Shown: positions 45,759-57,071, counted from the first letter of the stretch. The stretch is 64,000 nucleotides of DNA from Parietaria judaica (GCA_954871525.1 OX940862.1:45377732-45441731); one strand, 5' to 3'. The notes: generated from the sequence alone by a model not told the origin. Numbers and translations: made by a program.

Positions 45759-47199
45759 TTTCAGAAGTATATTTAATACAACATTGAATATGTTTTACAA
45801 AATAGGATTATGTATTATATATTCATTGTCTTAATTCTTAGAACATTTTAATAAGTTAACTATGTTTATTTTAAGACAAAAGTAAGGATCACCTAAAACC
45901 CCTCAATAAATATTAGGTATAATGTCTTCCACCGGCTGGGTACTCGATCTAATTGAGAAACGTTTTGAGTGTGTCTCTAACCCAAGGGAGTACTCTTATA
46001 CACTCTTTTAGACGCGTAGGGCGACCTATACTGTCCGCCGATTCACCCCGTGGCTCTACCTAAACGAGTACTCTAATTAGATTAGATATCGTAGACAATT
46101 CTTATGAAATCGGTTAGAATGATAAATGAAAAATTGTTTTTCTTTTCTAATCGTTAGAGATAATATAGGATATTAGAGCAATTGTTGACTTTCTCCGAGT
46201 GACTAATTAATGAAATTGATGAGGGTAACTTTTTCATTAACAAATCACGAAATATTATGTAAAGTCCTTATAATATAATTGTTACATCTTTATTATAATG
46301 TATGCTTTATAATTTACATGTAAAACTCTAAAATTAGTAATGTGCTTATTATTTGTTTCATTTAATGTATGTGAAACAAGTGTCAACAAAAGACCACTTG
46401 AAAAATTGTTTTTAAAGAACATGGAAACGAGTTTCCAAATCAAAAGGAAAGAGATTTCCTTGGAATGGCAAAGGCTTCTGAAATAATGTACAGAGCCTTG
46501 ATAAAGAAATGATTTTTCATAATAGATGAATACTCTTTTGGAGTCACCTGACAAAACTTCCAGAACTAATAAGAATGCTTATAAGAAGCATTTCGAAATT
46601 AATCATAAAATGTTTTTCAAAAGCATAAAATCACTATAACATGGAAGTTCAATCAATATCTTCTGAAGATATGTGTATAGCAGGTTAAAACACAAGCGAT
46701 GAAAGATTACAGAGAACTTATAGAATTCCAGAAAGTCTGTAAATTCTGAGGTTGGTTATAATTTGGGAAATTGATAACTCACCTTAAAGAAAAGCTCATG
46801 TAAATGATAAGATATTTAATGATCTCTCTATTGACATCGTTTAGGATTCCTTGCTCAACTTTCACAAATTGTTTGTGATCAAGTTTAACAAAGAGCAATG
46901 GAATAATGGCTCTTACAGCAAAAGATGAGTGGGACTCCAATCTTAAAGTGATCACATATGCGATGTGATAGAACATAAGGTTAGGTTCCAAAATCTAAAA
47001 GTGCTTTCACTACAGATAACAAGGATTGTCCGACTTGTCTTGAAAGAGGTGAAATATACAGAGTAATGACTCTTCTTTAGGTACAAGCGTTTTAAGATAG
47101 TTTGACTATTTTAAAGGATACATGTTCAATATATGATATTTAACGTTGTATGCAAAAGGCTTGAACCATATAAACTCAATATAGCATATCTCTAGTATT
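44017..47199 (+). other. Copia G leader and unrecognised gag region
   Basis: The first 800 bp (44160-44850) are GC-rich, with frequent CGACG motifs and several overlapping short readings on both strands; none is recognisable. Then comes a very AT-rich part with a (TA)n tract near 45725-45760 and repeated ATCTTTA-rich boxes, and near 45930-46090 a block including GGGTACTCGATCTAATTGAG and CGATTCACCCCGTGGC. From about 46100 decayed gag would be expected, but no zinc knuckle or gag motif could be confirmed. Confidence 0.5.
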
Positions 47200-49620
47200 G
47201 TCATATAAGTCATAATAACGAGAGACGCATCACCAAGCTCCATAATGATGGACATCTTGATCGTTCTGATTATGAATCTTACGAGAAATACGAATCTTCT
47301 CTAACTGACCATATGACAAAAGGCTCATTCAAAGGGGCACACTAAAGATTGATTGTGGCATTAAACCACACATGTTCATGTGTATGTGGTCAAATGCACA
47401 ATTAGGATAAGGAAGGCTGATGGTACTTCATTAATTATGACTACCAACTGATCATTTCAGTCGGTACAATCATGTCTATTTAATTAAGACAAAAGTTGAA
47501 ATCTCTTGACCGGTTCAAGGAATTCAAGAATGAAGAAGAAAACCAAAATGCACAAAATAATAATAGGTCCTCGATCCGATCGAGACAATTAATATTTGAG
47601 CAATAAGTATAAAGTTTTCCTGAGTGACAAAAGGTTTGTCTGATCATTTATTTCTCTCGATACACCTCATTTTACGAGGTGTATCGAGAGAACTCAACAA
47701 ACTCTGTTAGACTTTGTTAGTACAATGATATGCCTATGTTTATAAAAGGACATGCACTTTTAACTTGGTGCTACCACACTTTACAGTGTATCATGAAAAG
47801 TGATTCCGACGATAACATATAAAGATATGATAAGGGATAAAACCAATTTGTCGTTTACGATAAAATTAATACACAAAATGGTTGTGACAATTACGGAGCC
47901 TTTAAGAAAGGAAATCATTCCTAGAAAGTCTAGTGGGAGAAAGTATGCACTTCATGAAGTACATAACTCACAAAATCTCGAGGAACTCAAGATGAACACA
48001 GAGGATGCTCACCAATGGTTGACTAAACTCCAGATATGATCATGGAAGAAAGTCAAGCCGAATGTAAAATGCTTTATATATGTTTAAGATTTGAGCAACC
48101 TAGTATGACACAAAAACCGTGTAAGTCGGATAAGGAACATCATGCAACTAAGAAAAGGATCTTCTCGTTTTGAACACAGAAGAACAAAATACTTAGATAA
48201 CAATGATGAACCACCACTTACAATGAAACGGTTAAAGGTGAAGACCTTGAGAAATGGCTAGGAGCCATGAAATCAAATAGAATCATGTACATATACTAAG
48301 TATGTGACTTAGTTAAAGCACCCGAAGGGTTTATGCCCATAGGATGCACGTAGATCTTCAAGAGAAGATATTCATGAATGGTAAAGTAGAAATGTACAAA
48401 AGGGACTTGTAATGAAATAGTTCAAACAAGCCTATAGTAAAGACTAAGAAGAAACGTTTTTTCTCTTATTACCATGACTAAAGTCAATTATGATTTCACT
48501 TGCTATTGCCAACTATGATTAAAGAATCAGGCAAATGGACATGAAGATAGTTTTCAGATTATGACTCTGAAAAGGAACATGTATTATACACAACCTAACT
48601 AACTTCATTGATTCATAACATGTTTCTGAAGCATGCGAATCAAATAGATATATACATGCAAGTATGATCTATAGCAAGTATCTCTCAAATGAAATCTAGT
48701 TTTCAACGGAGTAACTAATGAAATTAGACTTCATCGAAAACAAAGATTAACATTGTGTATACACGAAAGCTAGTGGGAGCACAGTAATCCTTTAAAAGGA
48801 TAGAAAATGATACGACGGAAATTCTTTAAAGTAAAGAATGAATAAGTCATAGTACATAGAAAGGATGGCAAGTAAGTTCAGTGGGAACAAGAAAACTAAG
48901 GACTTATTCTGTAACTCCTAAGTTGCATCTTTCAAGAAAGCAGTGCCCTGAAATGTCAGAGCAATACAAACATAAAGAAAATGTTCTCTATACTACTGCT
49001 AATGGCTTTATAAAGAAAGCCATATTATGTACCCGTCTCGATGTATCATTTACCTTAACAAAACAAGCCAGTTCCAAACCTATCCCAAAATAGTCACTGG
49101 ACTATCGTAAATAATATCTTCAGGTACCTTAACAGGACTAATGAAAGATCACTTATTTACGACAGTGTTGATCAGTCAAGCATTATCGCTTATACTGATG
49201 CAAATCACCAAACTAATCGGGATAATTTCACATCGCAAGTAGAATATATACTCTGTCCTAAATGATGGTACTGTTGTTTAGAACAACAGTCAGTAAGCTA
49301 GTGTAGTGGACTTGACCATCAAATCTGAGTATATATCATCATAAGATGCAGCTGTAGAAGCTTTCTAAATCAGGAAATTTATTCCTGATCACAGTGTAGT
49401 TTCTGGCATTGGTGATCCAGTGCGATTCCTTGCTGAAAAACAACGGAGCCAAGGCACGAGTCAAGAAACTAAGATCACAAAACAAGAGAAAGGTTCTCAA
49501 TGATCAAAGACATAATTGATCAGAAGGTTGTTGCGATCAAAATAGTAGACACAGAAATAAACGTGGTTGACCCGATGACCAAGGCTTCATCAATAGAAAA
49601 GTAGTATGGTCATACAAGAT
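47200..49620 (+). pseudogene. Copia G pol: integrase, RT and RNase H remnants
   Basis: Motifs follow in copia order. DGHLDRSDYESYEKYESS and HMTKGSFKG (about 47245-47335) are the GAG-pre-integrase end; RFKEFKNEEENQN (about 47512) and ERTQQTLLDFVSTM (about 47687) are integrase. EKWLGAMKSNRIMYIY, LVKAPEGFMPIGC (about 48249-48350) is the RT start; then KKAILCTRLDVSFTL (about 49010) and HWTIVNNIFRYLNRTNE (about 49100) are the RT end. IRKFIPDHSVVSGIGDPV (about 49370) is RNase H. Stops and frameshifts are frequent and the central RT with the YVDD site is not found. Integrase before RT proves copia type. Confidence 0.8.
47653..47691. repeat. Perfect 16-bp hairpin in G integrase remnant
   Basis: TCTCTCGATACACCTC (47653-47668) and its exact reverse complement (47676-47691) flank a 7-base loop. 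The right arm lies at the place where integrase should read up to the ERRNRTLL-like motif, so the left arm looks like a local inverted copy of the right. Confidence 0.9.
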
Positions 49621-50832
49621 CTAGAAGAGTCTAGATGCTTGTGGTCTATTCTAACACGTTGAACTCTTACTTTATTTTGTTAAAAGTATAAAGTTCAAAT
49701 ACAAATTTTATGTAACTATTATACATTAAATTTGAAGCACAATATTATTTCTTTAAAAGGCAAGTTTCATCATTTAAAAGGCTGATATCAATATTTTATT
49801 CAAAATCATTGATATCAAGCTATACAAATGTAGTTCCTAAGATGTCTTCGAGACATTCTTAAATTTCCCCGGTCAAAGAAATCATTTTGAAGAAACAAAG
49901 AGGGACTATCAATGATATTCATAATTGACTGGTACATGTTGTTAAGATAAAAGGAAGGGGTCCTTGATATCTAAGAGATATTCTTATACATGTAGGCACT
50001 AGTCGGAATGACTAGCAGTGCTGGAAGACTCGCACTCTAAGTATTCTCACATGGAAACGAAACCTTGGTACAAGGGGACACTGAGAAACTTAGAGATATG
50101 AAGAGACTCCAAAGTTTGAGAACATCATGAGTCCATCATTGGGTAAGTTGCATGCTTAGATTACAACTCAACGCTTACCGTAACTAGAAAGTCATAATAG
50201 TTGTAGTTAGGCGTGTGATGAACCTTGTAGGATGGAATAACATTTCAAGAAAACATGAATCTCCCCATTTCTTTTTGGGGCTATACACTCAGGGCCTTCT
50301 GAATAGTACAAGTAAAATGAAATCTGTGGCCATAGGCAAAACAAAAGAGCTTTTGTTTTGTTGTTTCAATACTTGTACCTGAATCAGAAATTAGATCAAG
50401 GCTTAACAGGTGTTCCAAACCATGACCTGTGCCTCATCTAGAGATGTAAAAGGATGTTGAAGGAATCTGTCATATACCTTATTTTAATCGTAAAGAACCA
50501 CATGGTTCACCTCGATTAATCTATAAAAGAGGATTTAAAGTTTTGTAGATTGGGGGAAGTTAAGTCTAGGTGGAGGCCACTTACTTCTTGCATACTCTTA
50601 TGAGTATGTGGCCAACACTACAGAATCCTACAGAGTCACACCGAACTCGCAACGGAAACGGAGTATGATGATTAAATTACAATGAAACAAACTTCGCTTG
50701 TAACTTTGATGAACCAGGCATGAGTAGTTGAGAGAATGTACATCTAACCCAAGGCGGCATTCTCGAGTAATACTTTATGTGCAGTGCGTGCACGGAGATA
50801 GCCAATCCGGTGCGTTCGTGCAAGTGGGAGAT
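49621..50832 (+). other. Copia G 3' untranslated region and polypurine tract
   Basis: About 1.2 kb of non-coding DNA, alignable with 641-1756 of element F. It ends in CAAGTGGGAGAT (50821-50832), the canonical copia polypurine tract, directly before the 3' LTR. Confidence 0.75.
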
Positions 50833-51481
50833 TGTTGGTTATGCCCGAACCCGTTATTGTATCAGTCGGGTTATCGGATATCGACCCGATAACCATAACC
50901 GACATAATGGGCCCACACGGGCCCAAGTATTAATTATGATTCATAGTTAATTAATAATAGATTAATTAATCCATGATTTTGGGCTTTTAGAAAGCCCATT
51001 AGGTGGGCTTTTAGAAAGCCCACTAGGTCATGACCATAGGGTATTATAAATACCCTAATATGACTCATAATTAAATACAACAAACACAACTCACACCCTA
51101 GCCCCCTAGAAATTCGTGCTCCCTCCCTTGTGAGTCGAACTTTCATGGCTTGCTCCCCGGTTCAATCAACGGTTGATCATCTAAACACCGACAAGGATCT
51201 AACCTATCCTCCGATGTGTTTTCCGGTCATCTAAGACGTTCCCGAGTGACGTGGTGGACGAAATAGAGGCGCAACACTTGAGGCGTTAAATCCAATATTC
51301 GGCAAGCACCAAAAAACCAAAGGAATCGGCAGTTATTTGGTACAGTTGGCAAAAGTACCGAAGTTTGGTAACGATCTCTAAACGATATCTTAATTCTCGT
51401 AATTATTCTAGATCTTTATTGTTCGATGATATCCCGTGATTTCCGCCTCGGGATTGAGAAAAGTCATTGAAAATCCCAACA
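50833..51481 (+). mobile_element. Copia G 3' LTR
   Basis: TGTTGGTTATGCCCG to AAAATCCCAACA, followed by the TSD TGCTG. It differs from the 5' LTR at about ten bases plus a TT insertion near 50975 and a one-A change in a run near 51310. Confidence 0.92.
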
Positions 51482-51732
51482 TGCTGCATATCTTAATCAA
51501 CTGGCAATTTGAAATTTTATTTATTTTGATATGGTTAGTATTTGAAATAAATACGATTCTAATTTTCCCTTTCTATATGAATATACTTAATTTTTAATAT
51601 AAAATTTTATTGATCCTATACAGTTTAAACATATATACATATACAAGAAAAATATTATAAGTATGCACATGCCACTATTTTAGGCAAACACATATACATA
51701 TACATGTATATATATAGAATATAAAACTTGGC

Positions 51733-51775
<43 letters not shown>

Positions 51776-51823
51776 TGTACAACATAGCCTTTATTTATGA
51801 GCACATTATGAAGTACATGTATA
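51482..51823. other. AT-rich flank with (TA)n microsatellite
   Basis: No gene. A pure (AT)n tract of about 36 bp lies at 51737-51772. This DNA is the continuation of 43046-43355 across copia G. Confidence 0.7.
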
Positions 51824-52871
51824 TGTTACGGGTATTTTTACGTGATTGATTTCTTGTTTAATTAACAAAAGCGAGAATTATTCACGATAATTCTTCTTTT
51901 ATTAATTATGGTTAATTTCGCCTAAAATATTTGTTGGAGGTCCATTTTCGAAAAACGAAGGTTCCCGATGGTCCCGAAAATATCAAAACACCCAAAAACG
52001 ACATAAAGTTTGCGAAAATCGGCCTCGGGGACCACCCGAGGCCTCCGAGGGCCCTCCGGGACCCCCGGGTGGGCCCCATCGCCCCTCTGCAGGGCCCACA
52101 AAGGTCAAAGCTGACCCAGCCACGTGTCAACACGCCACTGGGTGCGAGGGCAACGCCTCAGCCAACCACAGCGTGACACGTGGACGCTGAGTCAGCAAGA
52201 CTTGGAGCCAAAGTTTCAGCGACCCGCCGCCTTCCGGCCGCGCGTGAGGGCGCGTCATTGCTCCGATCGCCGCGATTCTTGCGGCAATGGATCGGCCACA
52301 TCCCAGGGAGTCAGAAAAACATATAATTTTCCCCCGGGGGCCTCCCGGATGAAGTGATAAATTCAAAACAAGATCCGGGTTTTTTCCTATAAATAGGGGC
52401 TCGGATCTCCCCAAAATACAAGACATTTTTACTCGACCAAACACTTGGGAAACGCCTCAAACACTCCCAAAACTCTCTCGAGACTTCCAAAAACCGATAT
52501 TCACTCAAATACCCCGCTAATGTTGAGCGTCGGAGGTGAATCGGGGGGCAAGACCCCCGTTTCTCCCTGACCGCGGTGTTATTTTGTCAGGTCCCGGAAG
52601 AGAAATATCCAACGAAAGCGGAAGCTCTGGCGAAATTCCTACTCGGTTCTTGGCCCGCCTGATAGGACCAGTTCTACGCGGTGTCCAGTCTATCCCCTTA
52701 GTCCATTGCGCGGCTGAGGGTATAGCCTGGGGACACGAGCCTGGGCCCACAATTCAGGACGAGGGGCCCGACTTAGGGGAATTTTTGCCCAGATCCACAA
52801 GACGACGTTGAGCCCGGCCCAACACGAGCAATTGGGCCGCTAATGGATTGAAGCATTTTTCTGCATCAACA
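51824..52871 (+). mobile_element. Element D 5' LTR
   Basis: This 1048-bp LTR runs from TGTTACGGGTATTTTTACG to CTGCATCAACA. TATA box TATAAATA at 52388-52395. It carries the family signature GTTGAGCGTCGGAGGTGAATC (about 52521) and ATAGCCTGGGGACACGAGCC. Readings inside such as 52536-52811 are LTR shadows. Confidence 0.9.
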
Positions 52872-52874
52872 TTT

Positions 52875-52891
52875 TGGCGCTAGAAGGAGGG
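52875..52891 (+). other. Element D primer-binding site
   Basis: TGGCGCTAGAAGGAGGG lies three bases after the LTR end. I recognise this sequence as a common start of plant gypsy elements of this group; the matching tRNA was not checked. Confidence 0.8.
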
Positions 52892-54385
52892 GGCTCACGA
52901 GTCTAAGCCTCGAGTCCCTGCCAGCAAATCCGACGACCGCGGTCGGTCCACACCCAATACGATGCACGCACGCCGCGTCGCCATCGACATGGTTTCTGCT
53001 ACGCTGCAGAACCTTCCCGCCGTGCATATATATATACACACGCATATATATACACTTATATATCACACATATATATGCTGCACAAAGTAAATATATATAA
53101 TACCCATATATTACATATATATATCTCGTATATATACAAATATATATTCAGCAAAGCAAATATGTATTATATTTTCATATATATTACGTGTATATCCCAT
53201 ACATATACGCTTTATATATATGCAAGAAACAAACTTGATCAGCAAGAAATTAAAAGCCTGATACACGTATATATGTAAATATATACACATTACACTATAC
53301 ACATGTTATACATATACACAAATATATGTATAAAATATATATAAACAAAAGGATGAGAAGAAGCAGGTCATCGGCAACATGATCGACCAAGCTTTCCTCG
53401 TCTCCACGCCGGAAAATCTGCCACACAGCCCCGCGAACGTGTCTCCACACGCCAACAAAAACCTCAACGTCGGCAACCTCCGGGAGCCATCGATGGACTC
53501 GCCGCTGCTCCAAACTACTCTGTGCACGAGCAGCCCCACGTAAATGGGACACGTGACCACGTCGCCGGCGCCAAAATCGGAATCCCTGCCGCCGTGACTG
53601 CAGGGACATCACGGCAAAGCCACGCGCAGAAAAACCCCGCCACGAAGGGAGCCCGCTGCTCCGAGCTCCTTCGAGCTTTCCAAGAGTTCGAAAGCTCTGC
53701 CAGTCAGTTCCTCCACAAACGCCGGCGACCCCGAGGCGACCTCCCGGCGCGTTTCTCCGCCACTGCGAACGGCCTCGTCGCTGCCCGCCATTTCGCGCAC
53801 CTCCGATCTGGAGTTAGGGCGCAGCCCATCACCGCTGCGCACGGCAGCGAACTCCGGCGCCGTCGATGGGTTCGCTGCACCCCTCGCCGCCATCGCCCGG
53901 CCTAGGTCAGGAGCCCGCGCCTACGGCTTCCACTGCCCCCGTCGCACACGAATCCGCCACCAAAGGGTTCGCCCGGAAGCACCCTCGCCACGGCGATCGA
54001 CGGCGGAGCGTCGGCGGTATGATGAGAAAGACAGAGAAAAGTCTCCCTGAGAATGAGTAAAAAAAAAAAAAAAAAAAGAGGTCTCCCTGATCATCGAAGA
54101 AAAGGAGAGAGGAAAAAGAAAAAGAAAAAGGGGGCCCACTTCCATTAAAAAAAAATATACACATATAAGTATACAGGGCCTGTGGTGACGGCTCTATAGT
54201 CAAAGTTCGAGGTACAGATCTCCGAGTTCAAAATCGGCGATCAAAGCCTAAAGCCCGAACATGAAGCAAAAAGCTATCATGGCAACCCCGACGATCTCAA
54301 AGAGCCCTCGCGGCCACCACAAAGTCTGAGAAAGGCCAGGATCTCGATCCCGCTGACTCGACAAAAAAAAAAAAAAAAAAAAGGA
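52892..54385. other. Element D leader: TA/CA-rich block and GC-rich block
   Basis: Positions 53020-53350 are dominated by ATATAT/ACACAT microsatellite-like DNA. Positions 53350-54050 are GC-rich with readings open on both strands; the minus-strand reading at 53893-53609 (MAARGAANPSTAPEFAAV...) has protein-like composition, but I recognise no family. Poly-A runs lie at about 54060-54078 and 54362-54382. The GC-rich block may be a captured host fragment or a decayed extra ORF. Confidence 0.4.
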
Positions 54386-54420
54386 GTCCGAACGCTCAAA
54401 GCGTCACTCGACACACCAAG
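54386..54420 (+). repeat. Single 35-bp-family unit in the D leader
   Basis: TCCGAACGCTCAAAGCGTC followed by ACTCGACAC is a slightly altered single copy of the unit that forms the array at 56473-57071, here 2 kb upstream and on the other side of gag. Confidence 0.65.
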
Positions 54421-54464
54421 CCACGCACAGTGACACGATATCCGGCCACATTCGGAGGCGTTTG

Positions 54465-54960
54465 AGTACGTTCGAACACATTCGAACATACTCAAAGACG
54501 TTCAGAGCCACCGACCACACTCGAGGGCGTTCGAAGAAATTCGAAGAACACTCGAAGGCATTCGAACATACTCAAAGACGTTCAGAGCCACCGAACACGC
54601 TCGAAGGAGTTCGAAGAAATTCGGAGAAACTCGAAGAATACTCGAACGCGCTCGAACGAGTTCGAAGAAATTCGGAGAAACTCGAAGAATACTCGAACGC
54701 GCTCGAAGGAGTTCGAAGAAATTCGGAGAAACTCGAAGAATACTCGAACGCGCTCGAAGGAGTTCGAAGAAATTCGGAGAAACTCGAAGAATACTCGAAC
54801 ACGCTCGAAGGAGTTCGAAGAAATTCGGAGAAACTCGAAGAACACTCGAACACGCTCGAAGGCGTTCGAAGAAATTTGAAGAAACTCGGAGAAAACTCGA
54901 AGCCATTCGAAGAAGCCCGAAGGCATTCGAAGACGTTCGAAGGCATCCAAAGACACTCGG
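54465..54960 (+). repeat. 51-bp tandem array upstream of the D ORF
   Basis: A larger duplicated block (ACATACTCAAAGACGTTCAG at about 54488 and 54567) leads into about six 51-bp units at 54597-54900 with GAAGGAGTTCGAAGAAATTC and GGAGAAACTCGAAGAA. 51 bp is 17 codons, so all frames stay open; the plus-strand reading EGVRRNSEKLEEYSNAL is one result. Coding is doubtful, because the main ORF starts in another frame at 55036. Confidence 0.8.
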
Positions 54961-55035
54961 TCGTGCCCAAAGTCATCCAAAGGCCTCCACACCGCGAAGC
55001 TCGTGAGCCTCTGAGTCTTTGTCAAAAAAGACTCG

Positions 55036-56382
55036 ATGTCAGAGTCAACGGAGGGGACCTTCTCCCTTCCTACGGGAAGCGTTGCTCTCAACACTCGAGC
55101 TCAGGTCAACGCACGCCGAGCTCAAGTGCAGAGTCGGCCCGACACGAGCACTCGCCAAGAACCCGCCGTCAACAAAGAGAAAGAACGAATGGCCCGACTG
55201 GAAGACAGTGTCTTCCGCCTAGCAGATCTCGTATCCAAACACTTCAGCGACAAAGGCGCCGACCTCGAAGGCGCCGACCTCGAGGAAGGCGAGGAAGAAA
55301 TCGACCCGGAAGAAGCCTTTGAGCTCACCCAACGTGAGCCGCAGGTCCCATCGCCTGTCCAAAATGGCCCCCAAGAGCCATCACAATCACAAAGGACCGA
55401 ACGCTCAGCCTTTGAGCGCCTCGGAGGCGAGAGTGGTGCCGAGAGGAGGAAGGCGCGAAGAAAACGCCGCCATGAAGAAAGGCGCGCTCAGAGCCGCTCT
55501 AGAAATGAGGAAGATCTACGCCGATTTTTGGACCGCCGTAGCCAGAAAATCGACCTGTGGCAGCGCATCGAAAGACGGAAAGAGAGATCCTTTCAGCGAG
55601 ACGCAAGGGATGCTGACTTCGATATGTCAGGATATTCCCAGCACTCCACCACATGCGATACCGCACGCGAAGTCAGAGCGAACGTGATGCAACGTCTGGC
55701 GGCGCCCCCGCCAGATGCCACGTTAAAAGACGAAGTCCAAGCCCTAAGAAGGGAACTGAGAGAACTCGCCGCAGCCAACAATACTGATCCTGCCAAGCGG
55801 AGAATGGCGGAGGGAATCATCTCCCCTCTCGCAAGCCACCTGCTCGACGAAGACCTCATCGCGGTCCACCGACTCACCATCGAGAAGAAAGGCAAGTGGG
55901 TAGAGGAGCTACCCTCAGTACTCTGGGCTTATCGAACCACCACGCGCAATGCCACTGGCGAAACCCTGTTCGCTCTAACCTACGGAGTCGAGGCAGTCAT
56001 CCCCGCCGAGATAAGCGTCCCTTCACCACGAGTTGAGTTCTTCGGTGAAGAACGAAACGATGAAGCGCTACGGCAGGAGCTCGACCACCTCGAGGAAAGG
56101 CGAAATGAGGCGTACACCAGCCTGGTTGCGCAGAAGCGGATTGTGGAACGCTACTACAACTCCAAAGTCAAAGAAAGACGCTACGCGGAAGGAAGCCTGG
56201 TCCTAAGAAAGGTAGGCCGAAACACCCAAGTCCTCGGCGCCGGAGTCCTCGGCCCGAATTGGGAAGGCCCCTACCGCATATCAAAGGTGATCCGAGACGG
56301 GACGTACCGACTACAGGAAATGGGGGGTGGCAAAATCCCCCGACCCTGGAACGTCGAGCACCTGAAGCAGTATTATCAGTAA
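55036..56382 (+). CDS. Chimeric gag N-terminus / integrase C-terminus ORF of element D
   Basis: A 448-codon uninterrupted ORF. Residues 1-275 look like the N-terminal region of Tat-type gag: a charged region, an acidic stretch (ADLEEGEEEIDPEEAFELTQ), an Arg-rich part (RRKARRKRRHEERRAQSRSR), a short coiled coil (DEVQALRRELRELAAANN) and RRMAEGIISPLASHLLDEDL, which normally leads into the capsid domain. From about residue 276 it passes into integrase: ELPSVLWAYRTTTRNATGET, ALTYGVEAVIPAEI, LGPNWEGPYRISKVI (GPY module) and WNVEHLKQYYQ before the stop. Capsid, zinc knuckle, protease, RT, RNase H and the integrase active site are missing. The join is in frame. It may be translated, but no catalytic activity is possible. 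Confidence 0.75.
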   Translation: MSESTEGTFSLPTGSVALNTRAQVNARRAQVQSRPDTSTRQEPAVNKEKERMARLEDSVFRLADLVSKHFSDKGADLEGADLEEGEEEIDPEEAFELTQREPQVPSPVQNGPQEPSQSQRTERSAFERLGGESGAERRKARRKRRHEERRAQSRSRNEEDLRRFLDRRSQKIDLWQRIERRKERSFQRDARDADFDMSGYSQHSTTCDTAREVRANVMQRLAAPPPDATLKDEVQALRRELRELAAANNTDPAKRRMAEGIISPLASHLLDEDLIAVHRLTIEKKGKWVEELPSVLWAYRTTTRNATGETLFALTYGVEAVIPAEISVPSPRVEFFGEERNDEALRQELDHLEERRNEAYTSLVAQKRIVERYYNSKVKERRYAEGSLVLRKVGRNTQVLGAGVLGPNWEGPYRISKVIRDGTYRLQEMGGGKIPRPWNVEHLKQYYQ

Positions 56383-56472
56383 GCCCGACAGGGCTAGGGA
56401 TAAATAAAAAAAAAAGATGAAGAAAGTTGAAGCTAAGATACAACCTGAAGAGCAACTCCATCACCACCAAAG

Positions 56473-57071
56473 TCCGAACGCCTCAAAAGCGTCACTCGGC
56501 ACTCAAAGACCGAACGCCTCAAAAGCGTCACTCGGCACCAAAGTCCGAAAGCCTCAAAAGCGTCACTCGGCACTCAAAGACCGAACGCCTCAAAAGCGTC
56601 ACTCGGCACCAAAGTCCGAACGCCTCAAAAGCGTCACTCGGCACCAAAGTCCAAACGCCTCAAAAGCAACACTCGGCACCCTAAGTCCGAACGCCTCAAA
56701 AGCGTCACTCGGCACTCAAAGACCGAACGCCTCAAAAGCATCACTCAGCACTAAAGTCCGAACGCCTCAAAAGCGTCACTCGGCATTCAAAGACCGAACG
56801 CATCAAAAGCGTCACTCGGCACCAAAGTCCGAACGCCTCAAAAGCGTCACTCGTTACCCTAAGTCCGAACGCCTCAAAAGCGTTATCGGCACTCAAAGAC
56901 CGAACGCCTCAAAAGCGTCACTCGGCACCAAAGACCGAACGCCTCAAAAGCGTCACTCGGCACCTAAGACCGAACGCCTCAAAAGCGTCATTCGGCACCT
57001 AAGACCGAACGCCTCAAAAGTGTCACTCGGCACCTAAGACCGAGCGCCTCAAAAGCGTCACTCGGCACCAA
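56473..57071 (+). repeat. 35-bp tandem array (family 1), 17 copies
   Basis: I counted seventeen units of 35-36 bp with core CGAACGCCTCAAAAGCGTCA then CTCGGCAC and either CAAAGT or TCAAAGAC. Units of two types alternate in the first half. The last unit (about 57040) has CCGAGCG in place of CCGAACG and leads into the 48-bp family. It begins about 90 bp after the ORF stop. Confidence 0.95.

Larger units (their letters stand above)
43356..51481 (+). mobile_element. Copia element G, structurally complete, pol dead
   Basis: A full-length Ty1/copia element, 8126 bp, with perfect TSD TGCTG (43351-43355 and 51482-51486), two LTRs of 648 and 649 bp, a tRNA-iMet-type primer-binding site, a long AT-rich leader, decayed gag/pol and a polypurine tract. 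By eye the LTRs differ by about ten substitutions and two small indels (about 1.5%), so insertion was recent compared with elements B and H. The internal region has no intact ORF. The fragment F at 1-1806 belongs to the same family. Confidence 0.9.

Noticed and set aside
54502..55094. Minus-strand repeat ORFs (SSNSFERVRVFFEFLRI type) of up to 170 codons
   Set aside because: Shadow frames of the 51-bp array upstream of the D ORF.
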